Source: Scilla litardierei
Taxonomy: Eukaryota; Streptophyta; Magnoliopsida; Asparagales; Asparagaceae
NCBI GenBank assembly: GCA_030789695.1
Contig: CM061138.1
Coordinates: 183,745,051-183,809,050 of the forward strand
Direction: 5' to 3'
DNA: 64,000 nucleotides
Shown here: positions 10,207-21,370 of the stretch, piece after piece
Layout of the letters: each line of letters starts with the position of its first letter
Numbering within the stretch: position 1 is the first letter of the stretch
Made by a program: the position numbers and the translations under genes
Notes under the pieces: generated by a model
Databases searched by the model: none
The model's input: the letters and a program-made list of their open reading frames with translations, nothing else
What the model was told of the DNA's origin: nothing

Positions 10207-10528
10207 CCCCCCACGCCTTTGGTGGGGCTTCGAGCGCAGCGGCACCGCCCCTCGCCGGGGGGGCGGGCGATCGGAGACGGCCGCCCCCCCTTCGGGGGGG
10301 GTGCAGCTACTGTGAACAGTTCGGCCCCCCCTTGGGGGGGGCGACGCCCGAACACAGGCCGCCCCCCTTCGGGGGGGGTGCGACGACGGCGAACCAGGCC
10401 AACCCCCCTCCGGGGGAGTGCGGCGGTGTGCGAACGGCTGCCCCCCCCTTCGGGGGGTGCGGCGACGATCAAACCGCCCCCCTTCGGGGGGTGCGGCGAC
10501 GTTCAAACCGCCCCCTCCTTAGGGGGGA
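10207..10528 (-). repeat. Array of C-run/G-run hairpins in G leader
   Basis: Seven to nine hairpins of the form CCCCCC-TTC-GGGGGG, at about 10246-10265, 10284-10301, 10324-10341, 10359-10380, 10403-10417, 10441-10458, 10476-10493 and 10511-10528. On the plus strand the loop context is C-TTCG-G. On the minus (transcribed) strand it is C-GAA-G, a class of very stable small loop in DNA. Spacers contain GTGCGGCGACG-like repeats. Long ORFs on both strands (PPEGG- or PPFGG-like repeats) are by-products of the array. Confidence 0.88.
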
Positions 10529-10841
10529 GATTTTTGCCATCGACAATAGGGGAGGGGGACAAAAATATGATTTTTGGGACGAAAAATTCGTTGTTTTTAG
10601 GCGATTAGCAAATCCCATATCGATTTTGCGAGATCAATGGGTAGATCAATCATACGTATGATAAAAACATCGTTTTTAGTGGGTTTTACCTCTATATCCG
10701 TCCTCCGGATATAGCGACGGTTGAAAGAAACCCTACGTGGATGACGACACTCGATTGAGGAAGCCGTGCACCGCACGCATGGATCTCCCGTCTCCTTCCA
10801 CCTTCGCAACGATCGAAAAATTTTTGGGGAAAATTTTTAGA
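10529..10841 (-). other. G leader between hairpin array and primer-binding site
   Basis: About 310 bases adjoining the primer-binding site. No ORF with family resemblance and no repeat was seen. Confidence 0.5.
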
Positions 10842-11210
10842 GGCTCGTGCTGATAACGTGTTATGAATCAACTACTGGGGGAGGAGCCCACAGCCATTTA
10901 TTTATAGGCAAATAGGGAGAGTACAAACATGGGCTACATTGATATGAGCATATCTCTAAGATAGCCCAGAATCTTAACTAACACGGTTCACAACCGTTCA
11001 CAACATTACTCAATTATTTAAAAAAACCAGTAAATCACAGTTCATCCCCGTACTTCGAAAAAATATTTAAATCTATGATCTGCCAGCAGCAGCCGGGTTT
11101 GTAGTCAACCATGTGTGGCCCAAATGACACTGATAAGGCCTAATTACCTACCTTTAAAACGGCCCACATAAAAGCCCATAGGAAACCACATATCAGGACT
11201 GGCCTGAACA
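10842..11210 (-). repeat. Element G 5' LTR and primer-binding site
   Basis: On the minus strand the LTR runs from TGTTCAGGCC (11210) to CATAACA (10859), 352 bases. A TATA box TATAAATA lies close to its end (near 10900). It is followed by CGTTATCAGCACGAGCC (10842-10858), a primer-binding site type recurrent in plant gag-type copia elements. The U3 has several GGCCCA/TGGGCC boxes. The right boundary rests on TG/CA ends and expected length only, since the partner LTR is outside the window. Confidence 0.62.
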
Positions 11211-13637
11211 AGAAGAATGGAAGCGTTATTAGTTTCAAATGTGGCTACAACGATTAGCAACATTCTGTACTTTAAGCAACTAAGCTCGACCAGTGGGTTA
11301 ATTCAATCGAACCGACGCTATGCTACGAATTATGTTGCATCGCGTTTTTATGCATGCAATATACACTATGAAATATGTGAGGCGTGTAGGTACCGTTTCG
11401 ACTGGACCCACCGACAGTGGGCTCCAGCCAAGCTCAACAAATCGGACCAGTCTTGATCTGCCGTCGTCATCGGGGACCTCCTAACTTCGACTTGGGAGGC
11501 CAGCTTGCTTTGCATGGACGACTTCATCAAGGTCGGCTCTCTCAGCTCTTCCAGGATGACTTCAATTCCCGAGGTCGGCTCCTTTAGCAGATCATCTCTA
11601 CATGACGGCACCTACGAGGCCGGCTCTTAGACAGAAGCCCTCTACATGGACTTCTATCAGTGGACTTCTATCAGGCTGGCTCAAGGTCGGCTCCTCCCAG
11701 TGGACTTCTATCAGGAAGACCTCGTCATCCAAGGTCGGATTCTTCAACCACGTAGGCCCGAGCGCTGCCGGCCTGGCAGGGTCAGACCACTTCTTCAATG
11801 CAGTGCAATCTCAGGCGGGTGAACCGGTCCCTCTCTAGACCGTTGTCTAACCAATCAATCTCTGCACGACATCTCAATAACGGCTTGCCTTATCTGCCCA
11901 CTTGTCCTATTTGTGGGAGTCAGTTACGCCTGAGGATGTGCTCCTTCCCTACATTCAGTGGCATATGCTCAATTCATATGCATCAACACACCCGTCATAT
12001 CTTACGTTTTTACCTCCTTCCCTCCACCATCACCTAACTTAAGCATCGAAGGGTAGTCAGTGGATCCTCCCCCTCCCCCGACCCAGGGGTTCCCCCTCCT
12101 GGGTCCTCTGACGTCTTTTCCTCTCTCTTCAAAGAAGGTGTTCGACCCAGTGAAACCCCGTCTAGGCTCTCTATTGAATGAATACTTGTCCTAGTAGTCA
12201 AATTCCTCGCCCTAGTGTCTGGATCCTGGCTCAACAAGATTCTAGGCATCAATAGTTGACGCTAAAGGAAGGGCCTTATGACAACATTCATTGCATAGGC
12301 TGCAATCCAGCATCTTCTTCAATATCCCACGATTATCTTCAAAACCTTCTTTGGCACACCTGTCGAAACACCCAACACGGTCGATTTTCATTCTCCTCAT
12401 GCTCTCACGATGGAGCTCTGTGAGATGTGGGTGACCCGGGCCAGACAGTTCAAGCTTTATACAAGAGGATCCTGGGTCTGGCCTAAAAAAGAAGATCTGA
12501 CGTCTCATCGGACAGTTTCAGCCTTGACGCACCTCCTTCCAAGGAGGGACATGTGGCAAAAGACCTTGATCAAGGGTCTCAAAAAATGTATGAACAGAAA
12601 AACCACACGGGCTCCCGTGGACTACCTTATGTCATCTTCTTAACGAGCTAGACTCCACAGTGACGACCTTAGCGGTTAGAGCCATGGTCAGATCCTTCAA
12701 GAGCTACACTCTACAAGGATGGCCTTCACAGTTACACTCACAGTCTGCTCTCTAACATTTATGCATCATAGGGATGACCTCGGCGGTTACACCCATGGTC
12801 AGCTCCTTAACAGGTTACGCTCTACGAGGACAATTATAGCTGTTACAAACGAAGTCAGCTACTTCGTAGCTATGCTCTACAAGGACGATCTCGGTGGTAG
12901 ATACCCGAGAGCGACTATGGAGCTCGGCATAATCGAACTCCTGGCACAGTTCTGCGATACAAATCAGTCTTTAATTCCCACAAGTCAGCTCAGCCGGGCT
13001 TTAGATGCTGACAAAGCTGGGCAATCATAGCTTCATTCTCGAGCTCTTATGGTAGAGCTCTGCAAAATGTAGGAGATCCAAGCCCTCAGCCCAAGCTAGG
13101 GCCTCCGTTGGTTCAACCTCAACGACCCTACAGGCAAGCAACTCATCTCAAATCATGCTGCATCCAACAGTTCAGTACTCTGCTCAACAGTGCTACCATT
13201 AGTGAAGCCTCGAGCTCAAAATGGGGCCTCCACTGGCGAGACTCCTCAGATGGACCCAGTGCAGACTTATGCGTTCAATACCTGAGGGTCCCATTGCTTG
13301 CTTACACTAGCGAGGCTCCCTCAAGGGCACCAGCACTGATCATTGGCACTCGACTCTCTGGTCGTGACATGTCCAAACTGACCTCTGGCACTCAGCTCCG
13401 ATCATGCCATGTCCAAAACATGCTGTCGAGACCCATGGTATCAGCTCTGACCTCTGGCACGCAACCCATGGTCAGGCCATGTCCAAGCTATCAAATAGTA
13501 CTCGACGTCGGGTCGTGCTGAGCCTATCCGCTAGCCCAGGCTAGGGCCCCCGCAAGACCGACCTCAGTGTCCCAGTGCTATCAAACAGTACTAGACCCTG
13601 GTCATAATATGCCTAACCCCCAGCTCATGATGGGGCA
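11211..13637 (+). mobile_element. Degraded Tat-like Ty3/gypsy non-coding DNA
   Basis: Bases 11211-11455 show nothing recognisable. From 11456 the sequence has the low-complexity style of Tat-element non-coding DNA, with duplicated phrases such as GGACTTCTATCAG near 11647-11715. Around 12036-12253 lies what looks like an LTR U5: CTAACTTAAGCATCGAAGG resembles 14226 onward in LTR J, and the end is followed by a decayed TTGACGCT primer-binding site. The stretch 13084-13637 (GCTAGGGCC, ATGTCCAA phrases) leads into GATGGGGCA right before LTR J. No intact ORF belongs to a known family. Confidence 0.45.
12651..12910 (+). repeat. Degenerate ~55-60 bp tandem repeats
   Basis: About five diverged units of the pattern CTCTACAAGGACGACCTCGG, then GTTACACCCATGGTCAGCTCCTT. 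They lie in the Tat-like non-coding region, where such minisatellites are common. Overlapping ORFs are not coding. Confidence 0.6.
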
Positions 13638-14541
13638 TGTAGTGCCCCTAAGTGGGATATACTAGGATGTATATGTATGCTTGTATACATGTGTGTATCT
13701 GTGAGTGTGTATAGTATGTTATAAAGTATTGCGTGTGTATATGCTAGTAAGTATTGTAGTATATGTATGTTCAGATTGTGATAAGCTTGTGTTGAATCAT
13801 TGGGCCGGCACTAGAGACGACTCGACCGATGAGTAACTAAGCCCCACAGATCCCACAAGAGAAACCCGATATCGACTCGGTCAAAGCCCACCAGTTAGTC
13901 GCCTATTGCACCCCCATCACTCGAACGTGGGTTTGAAGTTGGCCTCATAAATAGCGGGAACGTGGGCAACTTTATCTTCTATTAAAAAGAGAAGATCATT
14001 GCACCATAATGGGTGATGGTTATATTCCCAACGTCACTGAAAGGACCCCATGGGTCTATAAATACCAAAAGGTTCCAATCCCAATGTACGAGATCTAATA
14101 CATAAACTCTACTCTTTCAGCATATATTTCTTCCACAAAAGAGCTTGTGACGTCAGATCTGAGGCAAACCTTAGTGGATCGATCTTAGCTGCTCCAATCT
14201 CCCTCTCTTCCTTAAGTTGCCATTCTAACTTAAGCATCGGAGTGGATTTGGATCGGAACCCAGATCTAACCCCCCTAATGCTTCCTTGTGGTGCAGATTG
14301 CCGAGTCTTGATCTACCGTAAGGGTCATTCCAGAGCATCCCAGAATCGATCCATCGGCATACAAGTCGATCGAAGGTTGATCGAGTATCGCACGCTATTT
14401 CCATCAACTGACCTTGGTTCTTCCAACCTTAGGTCCCACTCAACTCACTGACGAGGCTCCGACTCAGCACGAAGGGTCCACATCAGCAAGACAATTGTCT
14501 CGGTCATTTTGGCCTTAACAATTTGGCGCCATCTATGGGAA
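13638..14541 (+). repeat. Element J LTR (Tat-like) with primer-binding site
   Basis: An 883-base LTR from TGTAGTGCCC (13638) to CTTAACA (14520), with TATA box TCTATAAATACC at 14055-14066 and the Tat-type phrase AACTTAAGCATCGG near 14226. It is followed at 14521 by ATTTGGCGCCATCTATGGGA, the primer-binding site type of Tat elements. The bases just before the LTR (GATGGGGCA) look like a polypurine tract, unexpected for a 5' LTR. Confidence 0.78.
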
Positions 14542-14542
14542 A

Positions 14543-15869
14543 TTGTTAACCAGCTCGACATCTCGAAGCAATCAAAAAGATATGTCAGCTGGACCCAGCA
14601 ATATCGGACCGATCCAAGGTCTGAATGAGAAACAAAAAGAAAATAACGTCCTGGTGGAGGATGCCTCGGACTCTACGTCCCCATCAAAGCAACTTGCGAA
14701 GGCCACCAAAGAACCTAAGGTGGGCTAGAAACAATTCGACCAATTCGTAGAGCGAGTCGACAAGAGTCTCGGCATTTTGGCAACCCTGATACGCCAAAGC
14801 ATGGGAGATCCTCCGCCCACAAATGAGCAACTACCGCCTCTAAACCCGATCTTGACACCAACTAGAGGCGCAAAACCGTGCTCAGGGATCAAGGAGATCC
14901 GAGAGCGAATCGGTAAGATATCAGCCTGCACAATATAAACCCCACGTCTCCTTAATACGGTGAAAGGGGGATTGACAATCATGCATTCGTTCTCCAGGGA
15001 GAACCCGGTCCCTCCAACTATAAAGAGCGACCCGCAACATCCTAAATCAGGTAATATACTGGACTCCCCCAGGTTATAACCCTCTAAATCGTGCTGGTGG
15101 ATATGTGAGGAGAGATGAGATCCCAAACTGATCTTCGGGAGCTACTTACGGGAATGGCGGGGAAGGGAGATCCTTGCACATCCAATACGTATTTTGGCAG
15201 ACCCCATTGAAGGATAACATCACTTTCACACCCCCTCTCCCGAAGTTCAAGCTCCCCGCCTTGCTAGCAAACGATGGCAGAGGCGACCTATGGTCGCACA
15301 TCCGCAAGTACTTAAACGTGATGCTGCTACACGGGGCCGATGAGCCCTACCTTTGTCGAGCCTTCCACGCTACCCTATTTAAGAGGGCAGAGGGCTGGTA
15401 TGAAGGATTACCCGACAGCTGTATTGGGTCATTTGACGAATTGGCCGATTTGTTCTGCAAGCAATTCGTCGTGGTTCAACGTACTAAGAATAATTCCTCC
15501 CACCTCTTTACATTCAAGCAGAATAAGAAGGAGTCAATTCGAGCTTTCGTCCAGTGATTCAACGACGAAAGGCTCGAGGTAGAGAAGACGTCGGATATAA
15601 CTGTCATCGCGGCTCTCACTCAAGCGGTGCGAAACAAACACTTGCAAAGGTCGTTCCACCATTTCCCACCCAACAACCTCGCGGAGATGTTCAATATAAC
15701 GGATCGGTTCATCATTTTCGAGGAAGCTAGGAACCAAATGAAACTACTAAGAAAGTCACCACTGCCACCCGTGGAGACACCAGGCAGGAAAAACCGACTC
15801 AGGGGACCCCTTGCCAAGAATCTCGTGACAAGAGGCCGAGAGAGAGAAGCTCTCAAAGTAAAGAGCGCC
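14543..15869 (+). pseudogene. gag: Gag of Tat-like Ty3/gypsy element J
   Basis: A broken gag that starts right after the primer-binding site. The N-terminal part (14543-14728) is Ser- and Gln-rich. After several stops, 15174-15870 encodes a retrotransposon gag core in one frame: FTPPLPKFKLPALLANDGRGD, LWSHIRKYLNVMLLHGADE, FKRAEGWYEGLP, SFDELADLFCKQF, then an in-frame TGA at 15555-15557, and TQAVRNKHLQRSFHHFPPNNL. The Arg/Lys-rich C-terminus is cut by LTR B at 15875. Protease and pol do not follow. Confidence 0.83.
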
Positions 15870-15874
15870 CAACT

Positions 15875-16695
15875 TGGTATGACTCATTCGTCAAACCAAA
15901 CCTGACATTGGTACGTTCCATCTAAGCACTTCTAAATTGGTTATAATTTTCATATATATTCTAAATATGATTTAGATATATAGTAGAAGCATTTAATCAA
16001 TTAATTCTTAAATTCAGTGGGAGCTAGCTCATATACTTAGCTCCGGTTTCTCGGACTAAGTAAAAAGGTTTCCAACTTATTCGAATCATCTATATAAGAC
16101 ATTGAATCAAAATAGTTTTGATGTAATCGAATATATACAAACTTAAGATGCCATTTATGTACTTGACATATTGACACAAAATAATTGGAATGAGCCAATA
16201 CTGACTTATAGAAATGTTAGACCGTACATCAAGATTGTATGAGCTAATTGTTAGCTATACAAAGAAAAGAAAATTGATCCAAATCATTTTTCAAAGATCA
16301 ACATTGTGTGGTCAAGAGATGTATAAATAAAAATATATTAAAATGCATTATAGATCCTTGTTAGTAAATCCACTCTTAGGTTTGACATATGAATGTCCTA
16401 TGTAACTGATATGCTATAATACGAACCCTTGAAACACCCTTGAAACAAGTCAGGAAGTGACTTGGGTAATCCGAACCCTTGAACCCTTGAAACAGCACGG
16501 TCTTTGTGTTAATCCTCGGCCGGGGTACGTTGTAAGATGTACAACGTGAATACAATAAAGACCGCCGTATACTGACCAATGTTGTCTAATGGGATTAACA
16601 GTAAACTGTACACTAGACCAACACAAACACAGTCTTGACGAAGGGACTATAGCTAACGGTATTCATCACTGACACAGCCAAAGTGAACCCAATGA
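15875..16695 (+). repeat. Element B 5' LTR, left segment
   Basis: This matches 55145-55689 and then 56362-56570 of the 3' LTR. Between those blocks about 670 bases are missing, replaced by a filler at 16420-16495. The segment ends at AATGA (16691-16695), where C inserted; the matching base order resumes at 50247. Confidence 0.9.
16420..16495 (+). other. Filler DNA copied from a C-type LTR
   Basis: The patch contains AAGTCAGGAAGTGACTTGGG and repeated GAACCCTTGAA blocks. It is close to the reverse complement of 16852-16895 in the neighbouring C LTR. It has no counterpart in the 3' LTR of B, where about 55690-56361 stands instead. Internal duplications (ACCCTTGAA, CCGAACCCTTGAA) point to slippage during copying. 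Confidence 0.85.
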
Positions 16696-18500
16696 TGTAA
16701 GGACCCTGGCTATGGGGGAAACACTAGAAAGGGGGTTGAATAGTGTTTATGCAATTTAAAAAGATAGTTACACCAATTTAAATTCCTAACCAACAAATAT
16801 TGCGGAATAGAAAATAAACCCAAATTGAAACAAATGCAAACGCAAGGATGTTTCAAGGGTTCGGATTACCCAAGTCACTTCCCGACTTGTTGCCGGTAAT
16901 CCTACGTCCCTTCCACCCGGTTAACAACCGGATACTCAAGTTAGAACCCTAACTTGAGGTTTCCTTAAAAACCCACTTGTAGCAACCCTACAAGTGAAAT
17001 CGAAATACAATCGATTGACTTTGACTTCCACAACTTGGGAGCAAGCAAACCACTCTCACAACCCGAGAGTAAATTCAGATAACGAAAGTTATGAAATATG
17101 AAATTAAGCAACACTTACAATCACTTATGCCTTAAAGTAGAACTTGAAGGAGAAGTGTGTTGTGTGTTGAAAGAATCTCTTGGAAGAGAGGAAAGCCCTT
17201 TCTCTTGACTGCACCAAATGCCTAGAAGATATCTCATTGGTTCTAGGTTGGAGAGCAAGAGATTGAAGAATGGAATTCTAGTGCTTTAGAGCTTTAGAGC
17301 TTTGATCTAAAGAGAATGAAAGCTTGAACCTTTTAGCAAGAGAGTTGATAGATCATTAGCCTCTCAATGGAACAGTAGAGGCTCTTTAAATAGGTTTCTC
17401 AAACCCCTCAATCGAAAACAGCAAAACCCCCTTTGAATTCCGTGAGAAAAAACTCAACGAATAGAATCTGGGCCCGCGACAGTCGACTGTTGACGAATCC
17501 ACAGTCGACTGCTGCACGGTCAGAGAGGGTAGGTGAGAATTCATAACGGTAACTTACCACGTGGACAGTCGACTGTTGAACCAACATGCGACTGTAAATC
17601 CTACTACAGGAAACTGGCCGTAAGTTGAGTAAGTTGAAGAATTCTGGAAAACGCCTGGGAGAACAGGACAGACGACTGATGAAGAGAAGACAGTCGACTG
17701 TTAATCTAAATAGGCAACTATAAATCCTTCTATAGACGACTGTCAAAACCTTGAGATTTTCCAGAGAGTTAAGTCAACAATAAGGCTCAAGGACAGACGA
17801 CTGTTGTAGCATTGACAGTCGATTGTTCAATTAGACAGTCGACTGTAAATCCAACATAAGTCGACTAGCCAGAATTAACAGACAGATAGACTTTGGGCTA
17901 AAGACAGACAGGCGACTGATTAACAAAATACAGTCGATTGTCACTTGGACAGGCGCCTGTGAATCATTCATAAGTCGCATGTGAGAGTTAAAACAAAGAA
18001 GCCCAAAACTAGACTGTAAAAGTTTGTACATAACAGGCGACTGTAGAACCAAACACAGTCGACTGTTTTTGAGACAGTCGACTGTAAAATGTTCAGCAGT
18101 CGACTGTTATAGACATGTCATGCATAATCTAGATTGGAATGAATTGGAGTCTAAGTAAGAATGATCTAATGATATCCTAAGACTGAAATGAAGATGTGTG
18201 TGTGCTCCAACAATGTTCTACTTCTAAGCTACATACTAGAAAAGATATAAGAAAGTTACATTTGATGAACTCTCTCTTCTATCCAACACATGAGTTTGAA
18301 GTCTTCTAGGAGCTTCAATCACCATCTACGATCAGCCAATCCATTTCATTTGCCTTCAATGATCTTTGAGTGTCATCCATTGAAAGTAGATCTTCATACT
18401 AAGCTTAGGCAATGGATTAACTACAAAATAGGAGATTAGTCACAAGTATTTATGTTTGCTCATCATTAACACCAAGTAAGGAGAAGTCCAATACTCAACA
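16696..18500 (-). repeat. Element C 3' LTR
   Basis: 1,805 bases, aligning end to end with 48423-50241. On the minus strand it starts TGTTGAGTATTGG and ends GGTCCTTACA. A TATA-like CCTATTTAAAG is at 17384-17394, and the upstream U3 carries the CAGTCGACTG cluster. One motif-to-motif segment present at 49288-49320 is missing near 17575, consistent with loss between neighbouring repeats. Confidence 0.93.
17475..18110 (-). promoter_or_regulatory. U3 cluster of CAGTCGACTG palindromes in C (3' LTR)
   Basis: At least eight exact or one-mismatch copies of the 10-base palindrome CAGTCGACTG, plus about as many looser variants (GCGACTG, GACGACTG), in 640 bases. The cluster begins about 90 bases upstream of the TATA-like box on the transcribed strand. 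The 5' LTR has the same cluster (49205-49860). Confidence 0.85.
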
Positions 18501-18515
18501 TTCTCCCTCTTTTTG
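18501..18515 (-). other. Element C polypurine tract
   Basis: On the minus strand CAAAAAGAGGGAGAA directly abuts the LTR start TGTTGAG. This is the expected primer site for plus-strand synthesis and fixes the orientation of C. Confidence 0.9.
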
Positions 18516-19094
18516 ATAATGACAAACAAACATAAACAAAAAGCTAAATAATTGTGCTTAACGACAACTTACTCCCCCTACATAGATGTCAATCAAGTTA
18601 GTCAATGAATATTAGTGCATCTATATATCATTTGAAGCAAATGAGTAAGATATGCATGAATGAAATGAAATCATGAGATCTAGGATTTAAAATCCCTATT
18701 CATTGTATCTTACACTCCCTAAATCTAAGGCAACTTCAATCTTAGATTCAAGTGTTATTAGTATATACTTAGCACATTCATTATGAATCTATATGTTTAT
18801 TTCTCTCCCCCTATGGTATTATCCAAAAGGTGGGAGTATAACAACAACAACAATCATGCTAAATAAGAACTAGTAACAATTACAAGAGTTTAAAGATATA
18901 AAAATCAAAAACTCATAAAACGACATCATAAACTTATGTGATTAGAGGAAAGGAAGTCCAATATCAACATTACATATCATCTCAAAACACAGCACATGAA
19001 GAATACAGCATATATAGAGACAATATCTCATAATTCACACAGATATCATAAGCAATTATAGAATGTGTGAAACAGACAGATAAACTGAAATATT
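18516..19094 (-). other. Element C 3' non-coding region
   Basis: About 570 AT-rich bases between the polypurine tract and the LINE target duplication (19083-19094). No ORF or motif is recognisable. The region resumes at 21153. Confidence 0.6.
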
Positions 19095-21152
19095 TTTTTT
19101 GAAAGGTAAAATTAGCTTTATTAAAAACTGTACAAATAGTACAAAGTGATTAGACGCAGGAAGTTGGAATTCTATAAGAAGAGGATAGGGCACAAACGCC
19201 GTCACTCTCCACTAAAGTTTTCCCCTCCCTAATCATAACCAATAAAATATTTTGCAAACATGACATCATCCAGCCGAACAAGAAACACTACAATAAATCA
19301 GTACTACATTAGCCATTATCCTGGAAACCACAATTTGTTAATGCTTCCGCCGCTTAAATATCCTCCAAGTCAGGATCCTGAGTTGAGATTCTGACATCAG
19401 CTGCAATGTCTTCAAATACTTGGGTTTTGGGCTTCTTAGTATTCTGATATAATCTGTTATTTCTTTCCCTCCATATGTGCCAAATTGTGGCACTTAATGC
19501 ATTTCTTGCAAGCTGGCCCAAAGCATTGTTACTGCCGAATTTGCTTAGATACAAATCCCCCACCTCTCGCATAGTATTACGCACTTGATTCCGGATTCCT
19601 AGCTTCAACAGTGATCGCCGCAATAGGTACTGTGAGTAATTGCATTCGAAAAACAAGTGGGCTACACTTTTCTCGACCTCGGTATCACATTGATCACATG
19701 TACCACTTGTATTAAGCCCCCAGCGAAGTAAATTATCCTTTGTAAACAATTTTCCTTTAAAAGCACGCAACAACGTCAACGACATTTTAGGAATTTGCCT
19801 TCCATACCAGATTAATTTGTAGTATGGGAATATCTCCCCGTGAGTTCTATCTCCTTCCCATGCTTCCCTGAACGTGAATCTTGGTCCTGACCCCCCAGCT
19901 CCACATGTCATCTCTGTGCGTGATGGAGAAGCCTTGCAAGAGGGGTCTGATGCTTTGTGGGTTCGGCTCAAGATCCCAATCCGCTCCATTCCAATAATCT
20001 GCGACATAATGCGCGCTTGCCCCAGTTGGAATAGCTTGTAAATGTTTCAGTGGTCCACATGGCAACTAGTTGTCATGCCAGAAGAGTGTGGATCTACCAT
20101 TCCTCACCTTCTTTGTAATTAACTTCTGAGAGATATCTCTGCATTGAAGCATAAACTTCCACGTACCCGATTGCATAATAGTTCCATTTGATGCATAGAA
20201 GTTTTCCTGGTTGCCATATTTCATCTTCATATGATTGGCCCATAAGCTTCCTGACGATAGAAATCTCCATATAAGACGGACCCCTGAAGCCAAGTTGATG
20301 TCAAATAGAAGTCGGAGACCAACGCCCCCCTCTTTCTTTGGAGAACATAGATCTTTCCAAGCCCAAGATCGAGAATTGCCCCAGATAAATCTCCTGCAAG
20401 CAGATGTAATAGTACGCAATACAGCAAGAGGGATACGGAAAGCTTGCATCCAAAAAGATATCATGCCATATATTATAGTTCTTACGAGCTCTATCCTCCC
20501 AGAGATAGAAACCGAAGTACATGACCAGCCCAGAAGCCTCCTTTTGCATTTGTCTATGAGTCTGCTATAATTTGGAGTCTTGGGGTATTTAGCAGACAAT
20601 GGCAGACCCAAATAGGTAGTTATAGTAGATGCTAGCTTAATGCCCAACTGATCTGCCAGGTACAACGGGTTCCTGGTACCTTTACTAAAAATGCCTGCAC
20701 TTTTCTCCCAATTTACTTGCAGCCCAGTGAAATTATAGAAATCTTCAAGTAATGATTTAAGCCCAGAAATAGAATGAGAATTGGCACGGCAAAACACCAA
20801 CAAGTCATCCGCAAACAATAAGTGAGAAATATACCATGTTCTCCTCATAGGGTGGATGGTGCGAGCAGTGATAGCTTTTCCAATCAAAAGAGAAAAAGCT
20901 TCCATAATTATCACAAATAGATAAGGGGAGATGTGATCACCTTGGCGCAGTCCTCTTTTTCCTACAAAATAGCCTACAGGAGAACCGTTGACCATGACAG
21001 AGAATGATGGAGTTGACACACATTCCTTAATCCAATTGATGAATGTTCGCTTGAAACCCAGCTGATGAAGGAAGTAATAAATAAATTCTCTGTTTACGCT
21101 GTCAAAAGCTTTTCGAAGGTCCAATTTCAAACAGACTCGAGCCCCCATAGGG
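19095..21152 (-). mobile_element. 5'-truncated L1-type LINE
   Basis: A non-LTR retrotransposon copy flanked by the 12-bp duplication AACTGAAATATT (19083-19094 and 21153-21164). Its 3' end on the minus strand has a short A-run at the left edge. The 5' end is truncated inside the RT domain, the usual result of incomplete target-primed reverse transcription. It landed next to the TA-repeat of element C. Confidence 0.92.
19354..21150 (-). pseudogene. LINE reverse transcriptase with C-terminal zf-RVT domain
   Basis: Minus-strand ORF2 remnant. RT motifs in order are LDLRKAFDSVN, GLRQGDHISPYLF, LLFADDLLVF (the FADD catalytic pair) and GLQVNWEKS, then ISGRIELVRTIIYG, and a zinc-binding RVT tail (RWGLNTSGTCDQCD, SVAHLFFEC). 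The frame has a stop at about 20066 and a shift before 20007. Endonuclease and the N-terminal RT are missing. The apparent TA-coded N-terminus at 21165-21241 is host microsatellite and not protein. Confidence 0.92.
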
Positions 21153-21163
21153 AACTGAAATAT

Positions 21164-21168
<5 letters not shown>

Positions 21169-21229
<61 letters not shown>
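21169..21229. repeat. (TA)n microsatellite, ~30 units
   Basis: About 61 bases of uninterrupted TA inside the 3' non-coding region of C, directly beside the LINE target site. Confidence 0.97.
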
Positions 21230-21233
<4 letters not shown>

Positions 21234-21370
21234 GATGACATGAGTACAAGTCATATAAACATCACCATGTCCATCAAAATGATAAAAAAATACATCATCA
21301 TCACTCCACAAAATGTATCCATCGCACATACAACAAAGAACTACTCAACTCTAACCAAAACAAAAAAAAT

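Larger units (their letters stand above)
8668..11210 (-). mobile_element. Element G, 5' half of a copia-like gag retrotransposon
   Basis: Reading on the minus strand: a 5' LTR (11210 to 10859), a primer-binding site, a 1.8 kb leader with two hairpin arrays, and the start of gag (9022 to 8668), cut by the insertion of F. The remainder of G lies beyond F to the left of the window. The 3' LTR and target duplication cannot be seen. Confidence 0.72.

Noticed and set aside
10092..10661. Overlapping ORFs with PPEGG/PPFGG repeats
   Set aside because: They are products of the C-run/G-run hairpin array, open in several frames on both strands, with no family resemblance.
11217..13521. Several 70-140 codon ORFs as genes
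   Set aside because: They fall in Tat-like non-coding and tandem-repeat DNA, and none matches gag, pol or a host family.
16376..16579. Minus-strand ORF over the filler patch
   Set aside because: It spans non-coding LTR plus filler; no homology.
17475..18110. Palindrome cluster considered as a CRISPR-like array
   Set aside because: Repeats are 10 bases, irregularly spaced, lie in an LTR of a plant element and are duplicated in the other LTR.
20235..20570. Plus-strand ORF opposite the LINE
   Set aside because: Shadow of the reverse transcriptase on the minus strand.
21165..21241. Tyr/Ile repeat N-terminus on the LINE RT ORF
   Set aside because: Encoded by the TA microsatellite outside the LINE, beyond its target duplication.
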